Made by a program: the position numbers and the translations under genes. The notes under the pieces are model-generated. The model did not search any database, had not been told where the DNA came from, and saw only the letters and a list, made by a program, of their open reading frames with translations. A stretch of DNA of 50,457 nt from an uncultured Pelagibacteraceae bacterium (GTDB lineage: Bacteria; Pseudomonadota; Alphaproteobacteria; Pelagibacterales; Pelagibacteraceae): positions 1 to 50,457 of the forward strand of contig CACDLR010000002.1 in assembly GCA_902553695.1 (NCBI GenBank), read 5' to 3'. Each line of letters begins with the position of its first letter. Position 1 is the first letter of the stretch. Below, one piece after another: positions 16,227 to 24,930 of the stretch.

Positions 16227-17123
16227 TTGAGTTACTCAAAAAAAAATATTTATCCATTTTTTTTATTATTAATCCAACCAATATTTATGGCTAGTAACTT
16301 AATTGTTGCTCGAGGAGGTGTAGAATTTGTTCCACCTATTTCTCTTGCATTTTGGAGGTGGTTATTTGTTTTTTTAATACTTATACTATTTAATTATTCA
16401 GCTTTAAGAAAAGACTTAATAAAAATAAATAATAAAAAAGAATATTTTAAACTTTTTATTTTAGGAGCCACCGGGTGTGGAATTTGCGGTGCCTTTCCAT
16501 TTATTGCAGGACAAACAACAACAATAGTTAATATGGGGATTATATATACTTCATCTCCTATATTTATAATTCTGATTTCATGCTTATTTTTTAGGGAAAA
16601 ATTTAACTTAATAAAAATTATAGGCCTTCTTCTTTGTTTGATTGGAGTTTTTATAATTATTATCAGAGGAGATATAAATTTATTACTAAATTTAACATTT
16701 AATCCAGGTGATATCTGGATGTTAGGAGCCGCAATTGGTTGGGCTATTTATTCAATTTATCTATACAATTGGAATTCAAATTTAAAAGTTTTTCCAAGAT
16801 TTACATTGATAGCGTTATTTGGAGCTATAAGCCTTTTTCCATTTTATTTGTTTGAAGAAATAAATTTAGCACCTACTACATTTAGTGCAGATTTTTTCAA
16901 ATGGACTTTATTTGCGGCGATATCACCAGGCATTATCGCTTTTAGTCTGTACACAATTACTCAAAAGTATCTCGGTGCAACAGTGACAGGGTTTACTTTG
17001 TATTTATTTACTATTTATGGTTCTTTTTTTGGGATAATATTTTTTGGAGAAATAATTCAATATTTTCACTATTTAGGAGCGTTACTAGTATTTATGGGAA
17101 TATATTTAGTTAAAAAAAAATAA
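16227..17123 (+). CDS. DMT superfamily (EamA) transporter
   Basis: 298 residues with about ten hydrophobic segments arranged as two EamA repeats (about 12-140 and 155-295). Family hallmarks: N-terminal PIFMASNLIVARG, WRWLFVFL, and the end of each repeat containing glycine-rich helix (LLLCLIGVFIIIIRG; LGALLVFMGIYLVKKK). TTG at 16227 is taken as start because the first internal Met (residue 20) would delete most of TM1. These carriers export or import amino acids, nucleosides or other metabolites; the substrate is not predictable. It directly abuts the next gene. Confidence 0.88.
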   Translation: MSYSKKNIYPFFLLLIQPIFMASNLIVARGGVEFVPPISLAFWRWLFVFLILILFNYSALRKDLIKINNKKEYFKLFILGATGCGICGAFPFIAGQTTTIVNMGIIYTSSPIFIILISCLFFREKFNLIKIIGLLLCLIGVFIIIIRGDINLLLNLTFNPGDIWMLGAAIGWAIYSIYLYNWNSNLKVFPRFTLIALFGAISLFPFYLFEEINLAPTTFSADFFKWTLFAAISPGIIAFSLYTITQKYLGATVTGFTLYLFTIYGSFFGIIFFGEIIQYFHYLGALLVFMGIYLVKKK

Positions 17124-17933
17124 ATGAAATTAAACAAAATGACTTTTGGATATATCTTTTTATTTTTACTATTTATTTATCTTACAATACTTGCAGTAAT
17201 TTATTACTCCCAAAGATCATTGATGTATCATCCTAGTGAAAATAATTACTTAGACGAAAATCAATTAAATCATAAAGTAGAAAAAATTAAAATTCCATCT
17301 GATGATGAGCTAAATTCTTGGTATTATAAAAAAAATGAAAATTTTAAAACATTGCTATTTTTTCATGGAAATGCTGGAAGTTTAGAGAATAGAATTTATA
17401 AATTAAATGACCTTTCAAAGTTAGATTTAAATTACTTGATTATTGCGTATAGGGGCTTCAGCGGTAATAAAGGAAGTCCATCTGAACAAGGATTATACAA
17501 AGATGCAAGAGCTGCAAAGTATTGGTTAAACTTAAATAATATAAGTGATCAGAATATTATAGTTTATGGTGAATCTTTAGGTACAGCTGTAGCAATAGAT
17601 CTTGCAAAAGATCATAAATTTGCAGGCGTAATTTTGGAGTCTCCCTTTACGTCTATGTTGAAGCTCTCAAGAAAATATTATCCTTGGGTACCAACTGGAT
17701 TATTGCTTAAAGATAAATATGAAACAGATAAGAAAATAAATAAAGTTTTTTCGCCAATATTAATTTTACACGGCAGAAAAGACAATATTGTTCCATTTGA
17801 AATGGGAGAGGATTTATTTAAAAAGGCAAATAAGCCAAAATATAGTTACTTCATTGATAATGATGATCATATGATGGATTTTAATGAAGCTTTAGTTAAT
17901 TCAATCAATAAATTTGTTAAAAGCTTAAATTAG
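17124..17933 (+). CDS. Alpha/beta hydrolase, membrane-anchored (BEM46/ABHD13-like)
   Basis: 269 residues. One N-terminal transmembrane anchor (about 9-29), then an alpha/beta-hydrolase fold: oxyanion-hole region FFHGNAGS (about 75-82), nucleophile elbow GESLG (about 151-155), acid in LHGRKDNIVPF (Asp) and the terminal His in DNDDHMMDF. The early YHPS pattern and the anchor fit the BEM46-like family of serine hydrolases whose substrates are mostly unknown. Its ATG follows the TAA of the transporter with no spacer. Confidence 0.85.
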   Translation: MKLNKMTFGYIFLFLLFIYLTILAVIYYSQRSLMYHPSENNYLDENQLNHKVEKIKIPSDDELNSWYYKKNENFKTLLFFHGNAGSLENRIYKLNDLSKLDLNYLIIAYRGFSGNKGSPSEQGLYKDARAAKYWLNLNNISDQNIIVYGESLGTAVAIDLAKDHKFAGVILESPFTSMLKLSRKYYPWVPTGLLLKDKYETDKKINKVFSPILILHGRKDNIVPFEMGEDLFKKANKPKYSYFIDNDDHMMDFNEALVNSINKFVKSLN

Positions 17934-17981
17934 ACATAATTTAAACAAATCATTTCCATTAATAAATTCATAATTAAGTAA

Positions 17982-18533
17982 ATGAAATATTTAATTATTT
18001 TTTTATTTTTTATATTTAACTCAGCTTTATCTGACACTAAAAGTATTGAAGATGATTATTTTTTTGTTGGAAAAATGGATTCTTATAATAAAGATTTTAC
18101 ACTTTATTTTAAAACAAGAGAAAAAGCTATTTTATCAAGGGGTGAAGATTATAATCATATAACCGATTATCCTCAGGACCTATATATTTATAATCACAAA
18201 TTAAAAACTGATGAACCATTAATTACTTATGAATGGTTTCCCTCATACATCAAAAGACTATCCCAAAATTATAATTATCCAGTATTCCCTGAAGATTTTG
18301 CTTATTACTTAATGGAAGATAACAATACTTTAATTTTAGTAAGTGCAAATAAAAATTTCTTCGAGAATTTAAAATTTGATATTGCCCTTAAAAAAATAAC
18401 CAAAATAAAACAAAAAGGAAAAATCAGTTTTATTATTTCTTCTTATGCAAAAAACTGTGGTTTTAAGCGTATATCAAGTACAATTAAATGTAAAATTTAT
18501 AAACCATTAATATCCACAAATTTAATCAATTAG
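17982..18533 (+). CDS. Secreted protein of unknown function
   Basis: 183 residues, not recognised. An N-terminal signal peptide is clear (KYLIIFLFFIFNSALS, cleavage near residue 17). The mature part is rich in Tyr, Asp, Asn and Lys (for example EDDYFFVGKMDSY, DYNHITDYPQDLYIY) with no internal hydrophobic segment, so it is probably periplasmic. Two cysteines near the C terminus (KNCGF and TIKCKIY) could form a disulfide. Its 3' end overlaps the convergent ftsY stop by 8 bp. Codon use resembles its neighbours, so it is likely a genuine lineage-specific gene. Confidence 0.65.
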   Translation: MKYLIIFLFFIFNSALSDTKSIEDDYFFVGKMDSYNKDFTLYFKTREKAILSRGEDYNHITDYPQDLYIYNHKLKTDEPLITYEWFPSYIKRLSQNYNYPVFPEDFAYYLMEDNNTLILVSANKNFFENLKFDIALKKITKIKQKGKISFIISSYAKNCGFKRISSTIKCKIYKPLISTNLIN

Positions 18534-19443
18534 TTCTTACAAAAGCACTTGCAAAACTCTCTGAGTCAAAAATTTCTAAGTCATCTTCTTTTTCACCTAA
18601 ACCAAGAGCAACAATAGGAATTTTGAATTTTTTTGCAGTTGCAATAAGAATGCCACCTTTTGCAGTACCATCCAATTTAGTCATTATTAAACCTGTTAAA
18701 GGAATAATTTTATTAAATTCTTCGACTTGATTAATTACATTTTGTCCAGATGTAGCATCTAAAACTAACAGAACCTCATGAGGACCAGTATCATCAAACT
18801 TGTTAATTACTTTTGCTATTTTTTTATACTCCTCCATAAGATTTTTTTTATTCTGAAGTCTACCAGCAGTATCAATTATAACTTGGTTATAATTATTTTT
18901 TTTCGCCTCATTTAAAGATTTAAATGCTACAGAAGCTGGATCTGAACCAGGATCAGATTTAACTATTTCGACATTTATTTTATTTGCCCACTGCTCTAGT
19001 TGATCGATAGCTGCCGCTCTGAATGTATCGCAGGCAGAAAATAATACTTTACAATTATTTTCTTTAAACTTTTTTCCAATTTTTCCTATCGATGTTGTTT
19101 TACCTACTCCGTTTACTCCAGATACTAAAATTATATTTAGTTTATCATGTGCATTAAAAAAATCTTTTCTTTCTAAGGGTTGCATTAAACTCAGAATATA
19201 CTGTTTTAATAAATCATTAACTTCATCTATTATCTCTTTTGAAGGATCGATTTTTTTTTGTGATATAATTTCTTTTATATCACTTGCAGCATCTACACCT
19301 ACGTCTGAAGAAATTAAAAAGTCTTCTATTTTATTTAGAGTTAGATCATCTATTTCTTTTTTAAGAATTATTTCTTTTAATCCAGTGGTTAAATTTGAAG
19401 CACTCTTTTGAAATCCTATTTTAAACTTTTCAAAAATACCCAT
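18526..19443 (-). CDS. ftsY: Signal recognition particle receptor FtsY
   Basis: 305 residues. It has the SRP-GTPase NG domain: helical N domain (about 1-95), Walker A GVNGVGKTTS (about 114-123), DTFRAAA, DTAGR (about 193-197), TKLDGTAKGG (about 257-266) and the terminal GEKEDDLEIFDSESF. It docks ribosome-SRP complexes at the membrane through its heterodimer with Ffh. It lacks the long acidic A domain of E. coli FtsY, which is usual for short alphaproteobacterial forms. It overlaps the dapF stop by one base, and the Ffh gene lies divergently about 1 kb away (with dapF between). Confidence 0.97.
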   Translation of the reverse strand: MGIFEKFKIGFQKSASNLTTGLKEIILKKEIDDLTLNKIEDFLISSDVGVDAASDIKEIISQKKIDPSKEIIDEVNDLLKQYILSLMQPLERKDFFNAHDKLNIILVSGVNGVGKTTSIGKIGKKFKENNCKVLFSACDTFRAAAIDQLEQWANKINVEIVKSDPGSDPASVAFKSLNEAKKNNYNQVIIDTAGRLQNKKNLMEEYKKIAKVINKFDDTGPHEVLLVLDATSGQNVINQVEEFNKIIPLTGLIMTKLDGTAKGGILIATAKKFKIPIVALGLGEKEDDLEIFDSESFASAFVRTN

Positions 19444-20267
19444 TATAATTTTATTTTAATTTCCTCTATACTTGAAACTGGTCCTTTCATAAAAATAGAA
19501 TTATCAGCTCCTATTCTTATCGATAATATTCCTGTAGAAAATTTTATATCAATATTATTAGAAACTTTTTTTACTATAAAACCTGCATAAGCAGTTGCAC
19601 ATGCTGCTGTCCCACAAGCTTTTGTCAATCCTGTACCTCGTTCCCAAACTTTAACATTAATCAAATTTTCATTTTTAATTGTTGCTATAGTTACGTTGCA
19701 TTTTTCTGGAAAATATTCATGTCGCTCAATTGCAGGCCCTATATTTTCTATCTCATAATTTTCATTATTTTCTACAAAAAAGATTATATGAGGATTGCCA
19801 ACATTAATTGCGATACCACCAGTAAATTTTTCTCCATTGATATCATTAATGGTTATATTCAAGTTTTTAGTGTTCATTTCTTTGATTAAAGGAATTTTAT
19901 TCCACTCCATAGAAGGTGTACCTATATTAGTTTCAACTAAATTTTCGTTTAGTATCAGTGAATGTAAATTTCCAGACGATGTCTCTAAAATTATTTCTTC
20001 TTTTCCATATTCTTTTGATAAAAGTTTAGCCACACATCTTGTACCGTTCCCGCAGGCACCAGAAATGCTTCCATCAGAATTATAAAAAATAAGTTTGTCT
20101 TTATTATTTTTATTTTTGTTAATATAGATTAATTGATCACAACCAATAAAGTCTCTACTACAAATTTTCACAATATTTTCTTTACTCAAATTTATAGTCT
20201 TTACTCTTTGGTCAATGATTACGAAATCATTTCCCAGGCCATCCATTTTAAATGCATTAAATTCCAT
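19443..20267 (-). CDS. dapF: Diaminopimelate epimerase
   Basis: 274 residues. It interconverts LL- and meso-diaminopimelate for lysine and peptidoglycan synthesis without a cofactor, using two cysteines: C72 in SGACGNGTR and C218 in TKACGTAAC are both present. N-terminal MDGLGNDF and GIAINVGNPH are also family signatures. ATG at 20267 is the only reasonable start. It is the first gene of the leftward dapF-ftsY pair and is divergent from the ffh transcription unit, whose promoter region it shares. Confidence 0.97.
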   Translation of the reverse strand: MEFNAFKMDGLGNDFVIIDQRVKTINLSKENIVKICSRDFIGCDQLIYINKNKNNKDKLIFYNSDGSISGACGNGTRCVAKLLSKEYGKEEIILETSSGNLHSLILNENLVETNIGTPSMEWNKIPLIKEMNTKNLNITINDINGEKFTGGIAINVGNPHIIFFVENNENYEIENIGPAIERHEYFPEKCNVTIATIKNENLINVKVWERGTGLTKACGTAACATAYAGFIVKKVSNNIDIKFSTGILSIRIGADNSIFMKGPVSSIEEIKIKL

Positions 20268-20291
20268 ATGTTTTAATGTTTATCTTATTTG

Positions 20292-20317
20292 TTGACATTT
20301 TGAACCTCTATTATAGT
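20292..20317 (+). promoter_or_regulatory. Promoter of the ffh leader RNA, with overlapping divergent -10
   Basis: A consensus -35 TTGACA (20292-20297) is followed after 14 bp by TATAGT (20312-20317). The spacing is short, and a weaker -10 two to four bases downstream would bring it to the usual 16-18. TATAAT can also be read on the minus strand (20315-20310), suggesting that divergent transcription of dapF uses overlapping elements. A perfect TTGACA is rare in this window and suits a stable-RNA or highly expressed unit. Confidence 0.6.
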
Positions 20318-20337
20318 TTATCGCAATTTCCGCAAAT

Positions 20338-20415
20338 ACAGCATTTTGCGGTGTCTTTGGAAACAAAGAGATCGACACCAGTCAGCGAGGGTTCGCCCAC
20401 TGGTGCGATTGCTGT
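20338..20415 (+). ncRNA. Structured leader RNA upstream of ffh, three-way-junction fold with alternative pairing
   Basis: 78 bases at about 53% GC by hand count, far above the flanks. P1: ACAGCA (20338-20343) with TGCTGT (20410-20415). P2: GGTGT (20350-20354) with ACACC (20375-20379), capped by CTTTG-GAAA-CAAAG (20355-20368) and a 6-base bulge. P3: CCAGT (20378-20382) with ACTGG (20399-20403), capped by GGG-TTCG-CCC (20389-20398). Alternatively ATCG-a-CACCAGT (20371-20382) can pair with ACTGGTGCGAT (20399-20409), which breaks P2. GNRA and UUCG tetraloops strengthen the case. It lacks the conserved SRP-RNA domain IV sequence, so it is not 4.5S RNA. It may be a cis-regulatory leader of ffh or a separate small RNA; possibly already catalogued, which I cannot check. 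Confidence 0.72.
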
Positions 20416-20426
20416 TGGGTAAAATT

Positions 20427-21785
20427 ATGTTTGAAAACTTAACAAATAAATTTGAAGAAATATTTTCTTCTTTAAAAAAGGCACCTTCATTAAATGAAGC
20501 TCAAGTGGATGAGGGTTTGAGAGGAATTAGACAGGCTTTGTTAGAAGCAGATGTTTCTTTGGATGTAGCTAAAGACTTCGTAGATAAAGTGAAACCCAAA
20601 GCACTTGGACAAGAAATAGTTAGATCAACATCTCCAGGACAGATGGTTGTAAAAATTGTTTATGATGAATTAGTAAATTTACTAGGAGAAAAAAATGCAG
20701 AAGTTAACCTAAATTCAGTACCACCCGTTACAATTATGATGGTTGGTCTTCAAGGATCTGGAAAAACAACTTCAACAGCTAAACTTGCAAGTTACTTAAA
20801 AAAAAATAAGAAAAAAAGTGTTATGATGGTCAGTTTAGATATATACAGACCAGCAGCCCAGGAACAACTGAGGCTTCTTGGGGAACAAAATAATATCAAT
20901 ACACTGCCGGTAATTGAAGGACAATTACCAACTGATATTTGCCAAAGAGCAATTAATGCAGCTAAACTTAATGGCAGTGATGTAATTTTATTTGATACCG
21001 CAGGAAGAACACAAATAGATTTACAAATGATGAGTGAGATAAAGCAAATTGAGAGCATAATTAATCCTTCAGAAGTAATGTTGGTTGCAGACTCACTTAC
21101 AGGACAAGTTGCAGCAAATGTAGCGAAAGAATTCAAAAATACAGTTAGCTTGACAGGAATTATTTTAACAAGATCAGATGGCGATGGAAGAGGCGGTGCA
21201 GCTTTAAGTATGAAATATGTTGCAGAAGTACCGATAAAGTTTTTAGGAGTTGGGGAAAAAATTGAGAACCTTGAAGTTTTCCATCCAGATCGTATAGCAA
21301 ATAGAATTTTAGGAATGGGAGATATAGTATCTCTTGTAGAAAAAGCCTCAGATGATCTTGATCAAGAAAATATTAAAAAAGCAGAGGAAAATTTAAGAAA
21401 GGGGCAATTTACCCTAGAAGATTATTTATCTCAGTTACGTCAAATGAAAAAAATGGGAGGAATAGAAGGTATAATGTCATTCTTACCTGGTGTTTCAAAA
21501 ATGAAATCACAAATGGATCAAGCTGGTGTTGATGAAAAAATAATATCTAAAAACGAAGCAGTAATTTTATCCATGACTAAAAAAGAAAGAGCTAATCCAA
21601 AAATTATTGATGGCTCTAGAAAAAAAAGAATTGCTAATGGCTCAGGAACTGACATAGCCACTATCAATAAATTGTTAAAACAATTCAAAATGATGTCTGA
21701 AATGATGAAGAAGATGTCAAAAGGAAATATGAAAGGAATGGCGGATAAAGGAATTCCACCTGAACTTTTTAATCAACTTAAATAA
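20427..21785 (+). CDS. ffh: Signal recognition particle protein Ffh (SRP54)
   Basis: 452 residues from ATG 20427. N domain (about 1-90), G domain with Walker A GLQGSGKTTS, DIYRPAAQEQL, DTAGR, and TRSDGDGRGGAA where TKLDGDARGGAA is usual, then the Met-rich M domain (about 300-452) with LPGVSKMKSQM and MMSEMMKKMSKGNMKGM for SRP RNA and signal-sequence binding. The frame remains open upstream to a TTG at 20346, but that extension would be Arg/Cys/Trp-rich and coincides with the structured RNA, so ATG 20427 is preferred. It heads the ffh-rpsP-trmD-rplS unit. Confidence 0.97.
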   Translation: MFENLTNKFEEIFSSLKKAPSLNEAQVDEGLRGIRQALLEADVSLDVAKDFVDKVKPKALGQEIVRSTSPGQMVVKIVYDELVNLLGEKNAEVNLNSVPPVTIMMVGLQGSGKTTSTAKLASYLKKNKKKSVMMVSLDIYRPAAQEQLRLLGEQNNINTLPVIEGQLPTDICQRAINAAKLNGSDVILFDTAGRTQIDLQMMSEIKQIESIINPSEVMLVADSLTGQVAANVAKEFKNTVSLTGIILTRSDGDGRGGAALSMKYVAEVPIKFLGVGEKIENLEVFHPDRIANRILGMGDIVSLVEKASDDLDQENIKKAEENLRKGQFTLEDYLSQLRQMKKMGGIEGIMSFLPGVSKMKSQMDQAGVDEKIISKNEAVILSMTKKERANPKIIDGSRKKRIANGSGTDIATINKLLKQFKMMSEMMKKMSKGNMKGMADKGIPPELFNQLK

Positions 21786-21799
21786 AAGGAGAACAACAT

Positions 21800-22219
21800 A
21801 TGTTAAAACTAAGGTTATCAAGAGGAGGAACAAAAAAAAGACCTGTATATAAAATCGTTGTTGCAGAAAGTAGATTTGCAAGGGATGGAAGATTTATAGA
21901 AAAATTAGGTTTTTTTAACCCTTTATTACCAAAAGAAAAAAAAGAAAGAATAGGTCTGGAAAGTGAAAGAATAAAATATTGGTTAAGTCAAGGAGCACAA
22001 CCAACAACTAGAGTTGCTAGAATTTTAGGTGAAAATAATTTTATTCCTATGCCGAAGTCTGGAAATAATCCAAATAAAGCTATTCCTAAAAAAGAGAGAA
22101 ACAAAGAAACAGAGGCTCCAAAGGAAGAGGCTAAACCAGCAGCAGAAGCACCAAAAGCAGAGGCTCCAAAGGAAGAGGCTAAACCAGCAGCAGAGGCACC
22201 AAAAGAGAGTGATAAATAA
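21800..22219 (+). CDS. rpsP: Ribosomal protein S16 with repetitive C-terminal tail
   Basis: 139 residues. The S16 core (about 1-82) is orthodox: LRLSRGGTKKRPVYKIVVAES, RDGRFIEKLGFFNP, and AQPTTRVARILG. S16 is a small-subunit assembly protein. It is followed by about 55 extra residues rich in Glu, Lys, Ala and Pro, including two 16-residue repeats (105-120 and 121-136). A strong ribosome binding site (AAGGAG) precedes the ATG. The tail is expected to be disordered; its role is unknown. Confidence 0.95.
   Translation: MLKLRLSRGGTKKRPVYKIVVAESRFARDGRFIEKLGFFNPLLPKEKKERIGLESERIKYWLSQGAQPTTRVARILGENNFIPMPKSGNNPNKAIPKKERNKETEAPKEEAKPAAEAPKAEAPKEEAKPAAEAPKESDK
22112..22207 (+). repeat. 48-bp in-frame tandem repeat in rpsP
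   Basis: Two consecutive 48-bp units (22112-22159, 22160-22207), nearly identical (a difference such as GAAGCA/GAGGCA and the last codon), encode EAPKEEAKPAAEAPK plus A or E. In-frame units of this kind expand and contract by slippage, so the tail length probably varies between strains. Confidence 0.93.
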
Positions 22220-22231
22220 AGAGTAATACAA

Positions 22232-22921
22232 ATGTTTAAAGTCAAAATATTTACACTTTATCCAGAATTTTTTCCTGGTCCCTTTGATAAAGGAATTTAT
22301 GGAAATGCACTTGAGAAAAAAATATGGAATTTGAATATTATAAATATTAGAGACTTCGCAGAAGATAAACACAAAACAGTCGATGATACTCCTTATGGAG
22401 GTGGCACTGGAATGGTAATGAGAGCAGATGTAGTTGCAAATTCATTAGATAATAATTTGGAGTCTAAAGAGAAAATATATTATTTAAGTCCAAGAGGAAG
22501 ACTTCTAAACCAAGAAATTGCAAAAAAAATTTCAAAGGAGAAATCTTTAAATATTTTATGTGGTCATTTTGAAGGAGTTGACCAAAGAGTCCTAGATAAC
22601 CGAAATATTGAAGAGATTAGTATTGGTGATTATGTAATTTCTGGTGGAGAAACTGCTTCCTATATTGTTCTTGATAGTGTGCTTAGATTAATACCTGGAG
22701 TATTAGGAAATGAAGCCTCAATATTAGATGAAAGCTTTGAAAATGGACTTTTAGAATACCCTCAATATACCAAACCTCAAATTTGGCAGGAAAATAAGGT
22801 TCCAGAGGTCTTATTATCTGGCGATCATGCTAAAATTAAACACTGGCGTTTATCTCAATCTGAGGCTATAACACGCGACCGAAGACCAGATTTGTGGCAA
22901 AAACATAACAAAAAAAATTAG
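22232..22921 (+). CDS. trmD: tRNA (guanine-N1)-methyltransferase TrmD
   Basis: 229 residues of the SPOUT family. It methylates G37 of tRNAs with a G36pG37 sequence, using S-adenosylmethionine, to prevent +1 frameshifting. Signatures: [32 protein letters not shown], and the knot segment [14 protein letters not shown]. The C-terminal RRPDLW is also typical. It lies 12 bp after rpsP and 4 bp before rplS. The rimM gene that usually sits between rpsP and trmD is missing from this position. Confidence 0.97.
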   Translation: MFKVKIFTLYPEFFPGPFDKGIYGNALEKKIWNLNIINIRDFAEDKHKTVDDTPYGGGTGMVMRADVVANSLDNNLESKEKIYYLSPRGRLLNQEIAKKISKEKSLNILCGHFEGVDQRVLDNRNIEEISIGDYVISGGETASYIVLDSVLRLIPGVLGNEASILDESFENGLLEYPQYTKPQIWQENKVPEVLLSGDHAKIKHWRLSQSEAITRDRRPDLWQKHNKKN

Positions 22922-22925
22922 TAAG

Positions 22926-23504
22926 ATGAAAAATATAGAAGAAATAAATAACTCAAAAGTTAAACAAATTATTGCACAAAAGAAACATCCAGAGTTCTTT
23001 CCTGGTGATATTATTAAAGTTGGAGTTAAAATAACAGAAGGTAAAAGAGATAGAATTCAATACTTTGAGGGTGTTTGTATTGCAAAAAAAAATAGAGATA
23101 TAAATTCTTCTTTTACAGTTAGAAAAATTTCTTTTGGTGAAGGTGTTGAAAGAACATTTGCACTCTACAGTCCAGCAGTTGACACAATTAAAGTTATTAG
23201 ATCAGGAAAAGTAAGAAGAGCTAAACTATATTATTTAAGAGACAGAACAGGAAAATCTGCAAGAATTTCAGAAAAAATAAAAAAGAAAATTGGAATTGAT
23301 TTAGAAACAAAAATTCAAGAGGTTACTGAAGAAAATGTAGCTACCCCAGCTGCAGAGGAAGTTAATAAAGAAGAAACTAAATCTGCAGAAGCTTCAAAAG
23401 TAAATGCTAAACAAAAAACTGAAGCTCCGAAAGCAGAGGCAAAGAAAGAAACAAAGCCTCAAACCAAGGCTGAGCATAAGAAAGAAGAAGAGCCTAAAAA
23501 ATAA
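22926..23504 (+). CDS. rplS: Ribosomal protein L19 with charged C-terminal extension
   Basis: 192 residues against about 115-125 for typical L19. The core (about 1-117) has [45 protein letters not shown] and [17 protein letters not shown], and sits at the subunit interface. Residues about 125-192 form a low-complexity Lys/Glu/Ala/Thr tail (for example [20 protein letters not shown]) like that on S16 two genes upstream. The tail is likely disordered. The start is ATG 22926. Confidence 0.96.
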   Translation: MKNIEEINNSKVKQIIAQKKHPEFFPGDIIKVGVKITEGKRDRIQYFEGVCIAKKNRDINSSFTVRKISFGEGVERTFALYSPAVDTIKVIRSGKVRRAKLYYLRDRTGKSARISEKIKKKIGIDLETKIQEVTEENVATPAAEEVNKEETKSAEASKVNAKQKTEAPKAEAKKETKPQTKAEHKKEEEPKK

Positions 23505-23526
23505 GAAAAGATATAATTTTTTCTAA

Positions 23527-24930
23527 ATGTCTAAAACACTTTACGATAAAATTTGGAATGAACACCTTGTTCATGAACAAGAAGATGGTACTTCTTTATT
23601 ATTTGTTGATAGACATTTAATTCATGAAGTTACAAGTCCACAAGCATTTGAAGGTTTAAGAAATTCTAAAAGAAAAGTAAGACAACCAGGTCTTACCTTG
23701 GCTGTAGCAGATCATAATGTTCCAACAACCGACAGGTCAAAAGGAATTTCAGATGAAGAATCAAAAATTCAAGTTGATACCCTGGATGCCAATTGTAATG
23801 AATTTGGAATTCAACTTTTTGGCATGAATGATAAAAGACAGGGAATTGTTCATATAATAGGTCCTGAACAAGGTTTTACACAACCAGGTACTATAATTGT
23901 TTGTGGGGACAGTCATACTGCAACGCACGGAGCATTTGGGGCATTAGCATTTGGTATTGGAACATCGGAGGTCGAGCATGTCCTTGCAACACAAACCTTG
24001 GTTCAAAAAAAATCTAAAAATTTTAGAATAAATGTAAATGGCAGTTTACCTATCGGCGTTACTTCTAAAGATGTAATTTTGCAAATTATTGGAAAAATCG
24101 GTACCGCTGGTGGTACCGGTTATGTAATTGAGTATGCTGGAAATTTGATCTCATCTTTAAGTGTAGAAAATAGAATGACCATTTGTAATATGACTATTGA
24201 GGGTGGTGCAAGAGCTGGATTAATTGAGCCAGATCAAAAAGTGTTTGATTATTTGAAAGGGAAACCAATGTCTCCAAAAAAAGAAAACTGGGATAAAGCG
24301 CTTGAGTATTGGAACACTTTAAAATCAGATGACGGAGCACATTTTGATAAAGAAGTAATCCTTGATGGAAAGGATATAAAGCCAATGGTAACTTGGGGCA
24401 CATCACCTCAAGATGTATTAACTATAGATGAGAATGTTCCAAACCCGGAGGGAGAGATAGATTTAGATAAAAAAAACTCTATTGAAAGATCTCTGCAATA
24501 TATGGGTTTAAAACCTAATACTAAGATAACAGATATTAAAATTGATAAGGTTTTTATAGGAAGTTGTACCAATGGTAGAATTGAGGATTTGAGAGAAGCA
24601 GCTAAAATTTTAAAAGATAAAAAAATTGCAAACCATGTAAATGCGATGGTAGTTCCTGGATCAGGTTTAGTAAAACAACAAGCAGAACAAGAAGGTTTAG
24701 ATAAAATATTTATAAATTCAGGTTTTGAATGGAGAGAGCCTGGATGCTCAATGTGTTTAGCAATGAATGCTGATAAATTAAAGCCAGGAGAAAGATGTGC
24801 ATCAACATCAAATAGAAACTTTGAGGGAAGACAAGGTAGAGGCGGTAGAACACATTTAGTAAGTCCAGGTATGGCAGCTGCTGCAGCGATTTCTGGTAAT
24901 TTAGATGATGTAAGAAAGTATCAAAACTAA
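23527..24930 (+). CDS. leuC: 3-isopropylmalate dehydratase large subunit
   Basis: 467 residues, aconitase superfamily. LeuC with LeuD isomerises 2-isopropylmalate to 3-isopropylmalate in leucine synthesis. The three [4Fe-4S] cysteines are in GSCTNGR (near 344) and PGCSMC (near 404 and 407). [13 protein letters not shown] and [12 protein letters not shown] are signatures of the family. It starts leuC-leuD-leuB with overlaps of 1 and 8 bp. leuA is not in the window. Confidence 0.97.
   Translation: MSKTLYDKIWNEHLVHEQEDGTSLLFVDRHLIHEVTSPQAFEGLRNSKRKVRQPGLTLAVADHNVPTTDRSKGISDEESKIQVDTLDANCNEFGIQLFGMNDKRQGIVHIIGPEQGFTQPGTIIVCGDSHTATHGAFGALAFGIGTSEVEHVLATQTLVQKKSKNFRINVNGSLPIGVTSKDVILQIIGKIGTAGGTGYVIEYAGNLISSLSVENRMTICNMTIEGGARAGLIEPDQKVFDYLKGKPMSPKKENWDKALEYWNTLKSDDGAHFDKEVILDGKDIKPMVTWGTSPQDVLTIDENVPNPEGEIDLDKKNSIERSLQYMGLKPNTKITDIKIDKVFIGSCTNGRIEDLREAAKILKDKKIANHVNAMVVPGSGLVKQQAEQEGLDKIFINSGFEWREPGCSMCLAMNADKLKPGERCASTSNRNFEGRQGRGGRTHLVSPGMAAAAAISGNLDDVRKYQN

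Noticed and set aside
17934..17981. Regulatory element between the alpha/beta hydrolase and the secreted protein
   Set aside because: Only AT-rich sequence with no repeat, convincing promoter or terminator.
20338..20415. The ffh-upstream RNA as the SRP 4.5S RNA itself
   Set aside because: The invariant domain IV sequence (GGAA loop with the AGCAG internal loop) is absent on both strands; the GAAA loop here is in a different context.
20346..20426. In-frame N-terminal extension of Ffh from a TTG at 20346
   Set aside because: It would add an Arg/Cys/Trp-rich stretch unlike any SRP54 N terminus, and the same bases form well-paired RNA helices. The ATG at 20427 gives the normal 452-residue protein.
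21988..22372. Minus-strand open frames across the end of rpsP and start of trmD
   Set aside because: They mirror the low-complexity repeat (Gly/Ala/Ser or Cys/Trp/Phe-rich translations) and overlap two certain genes.
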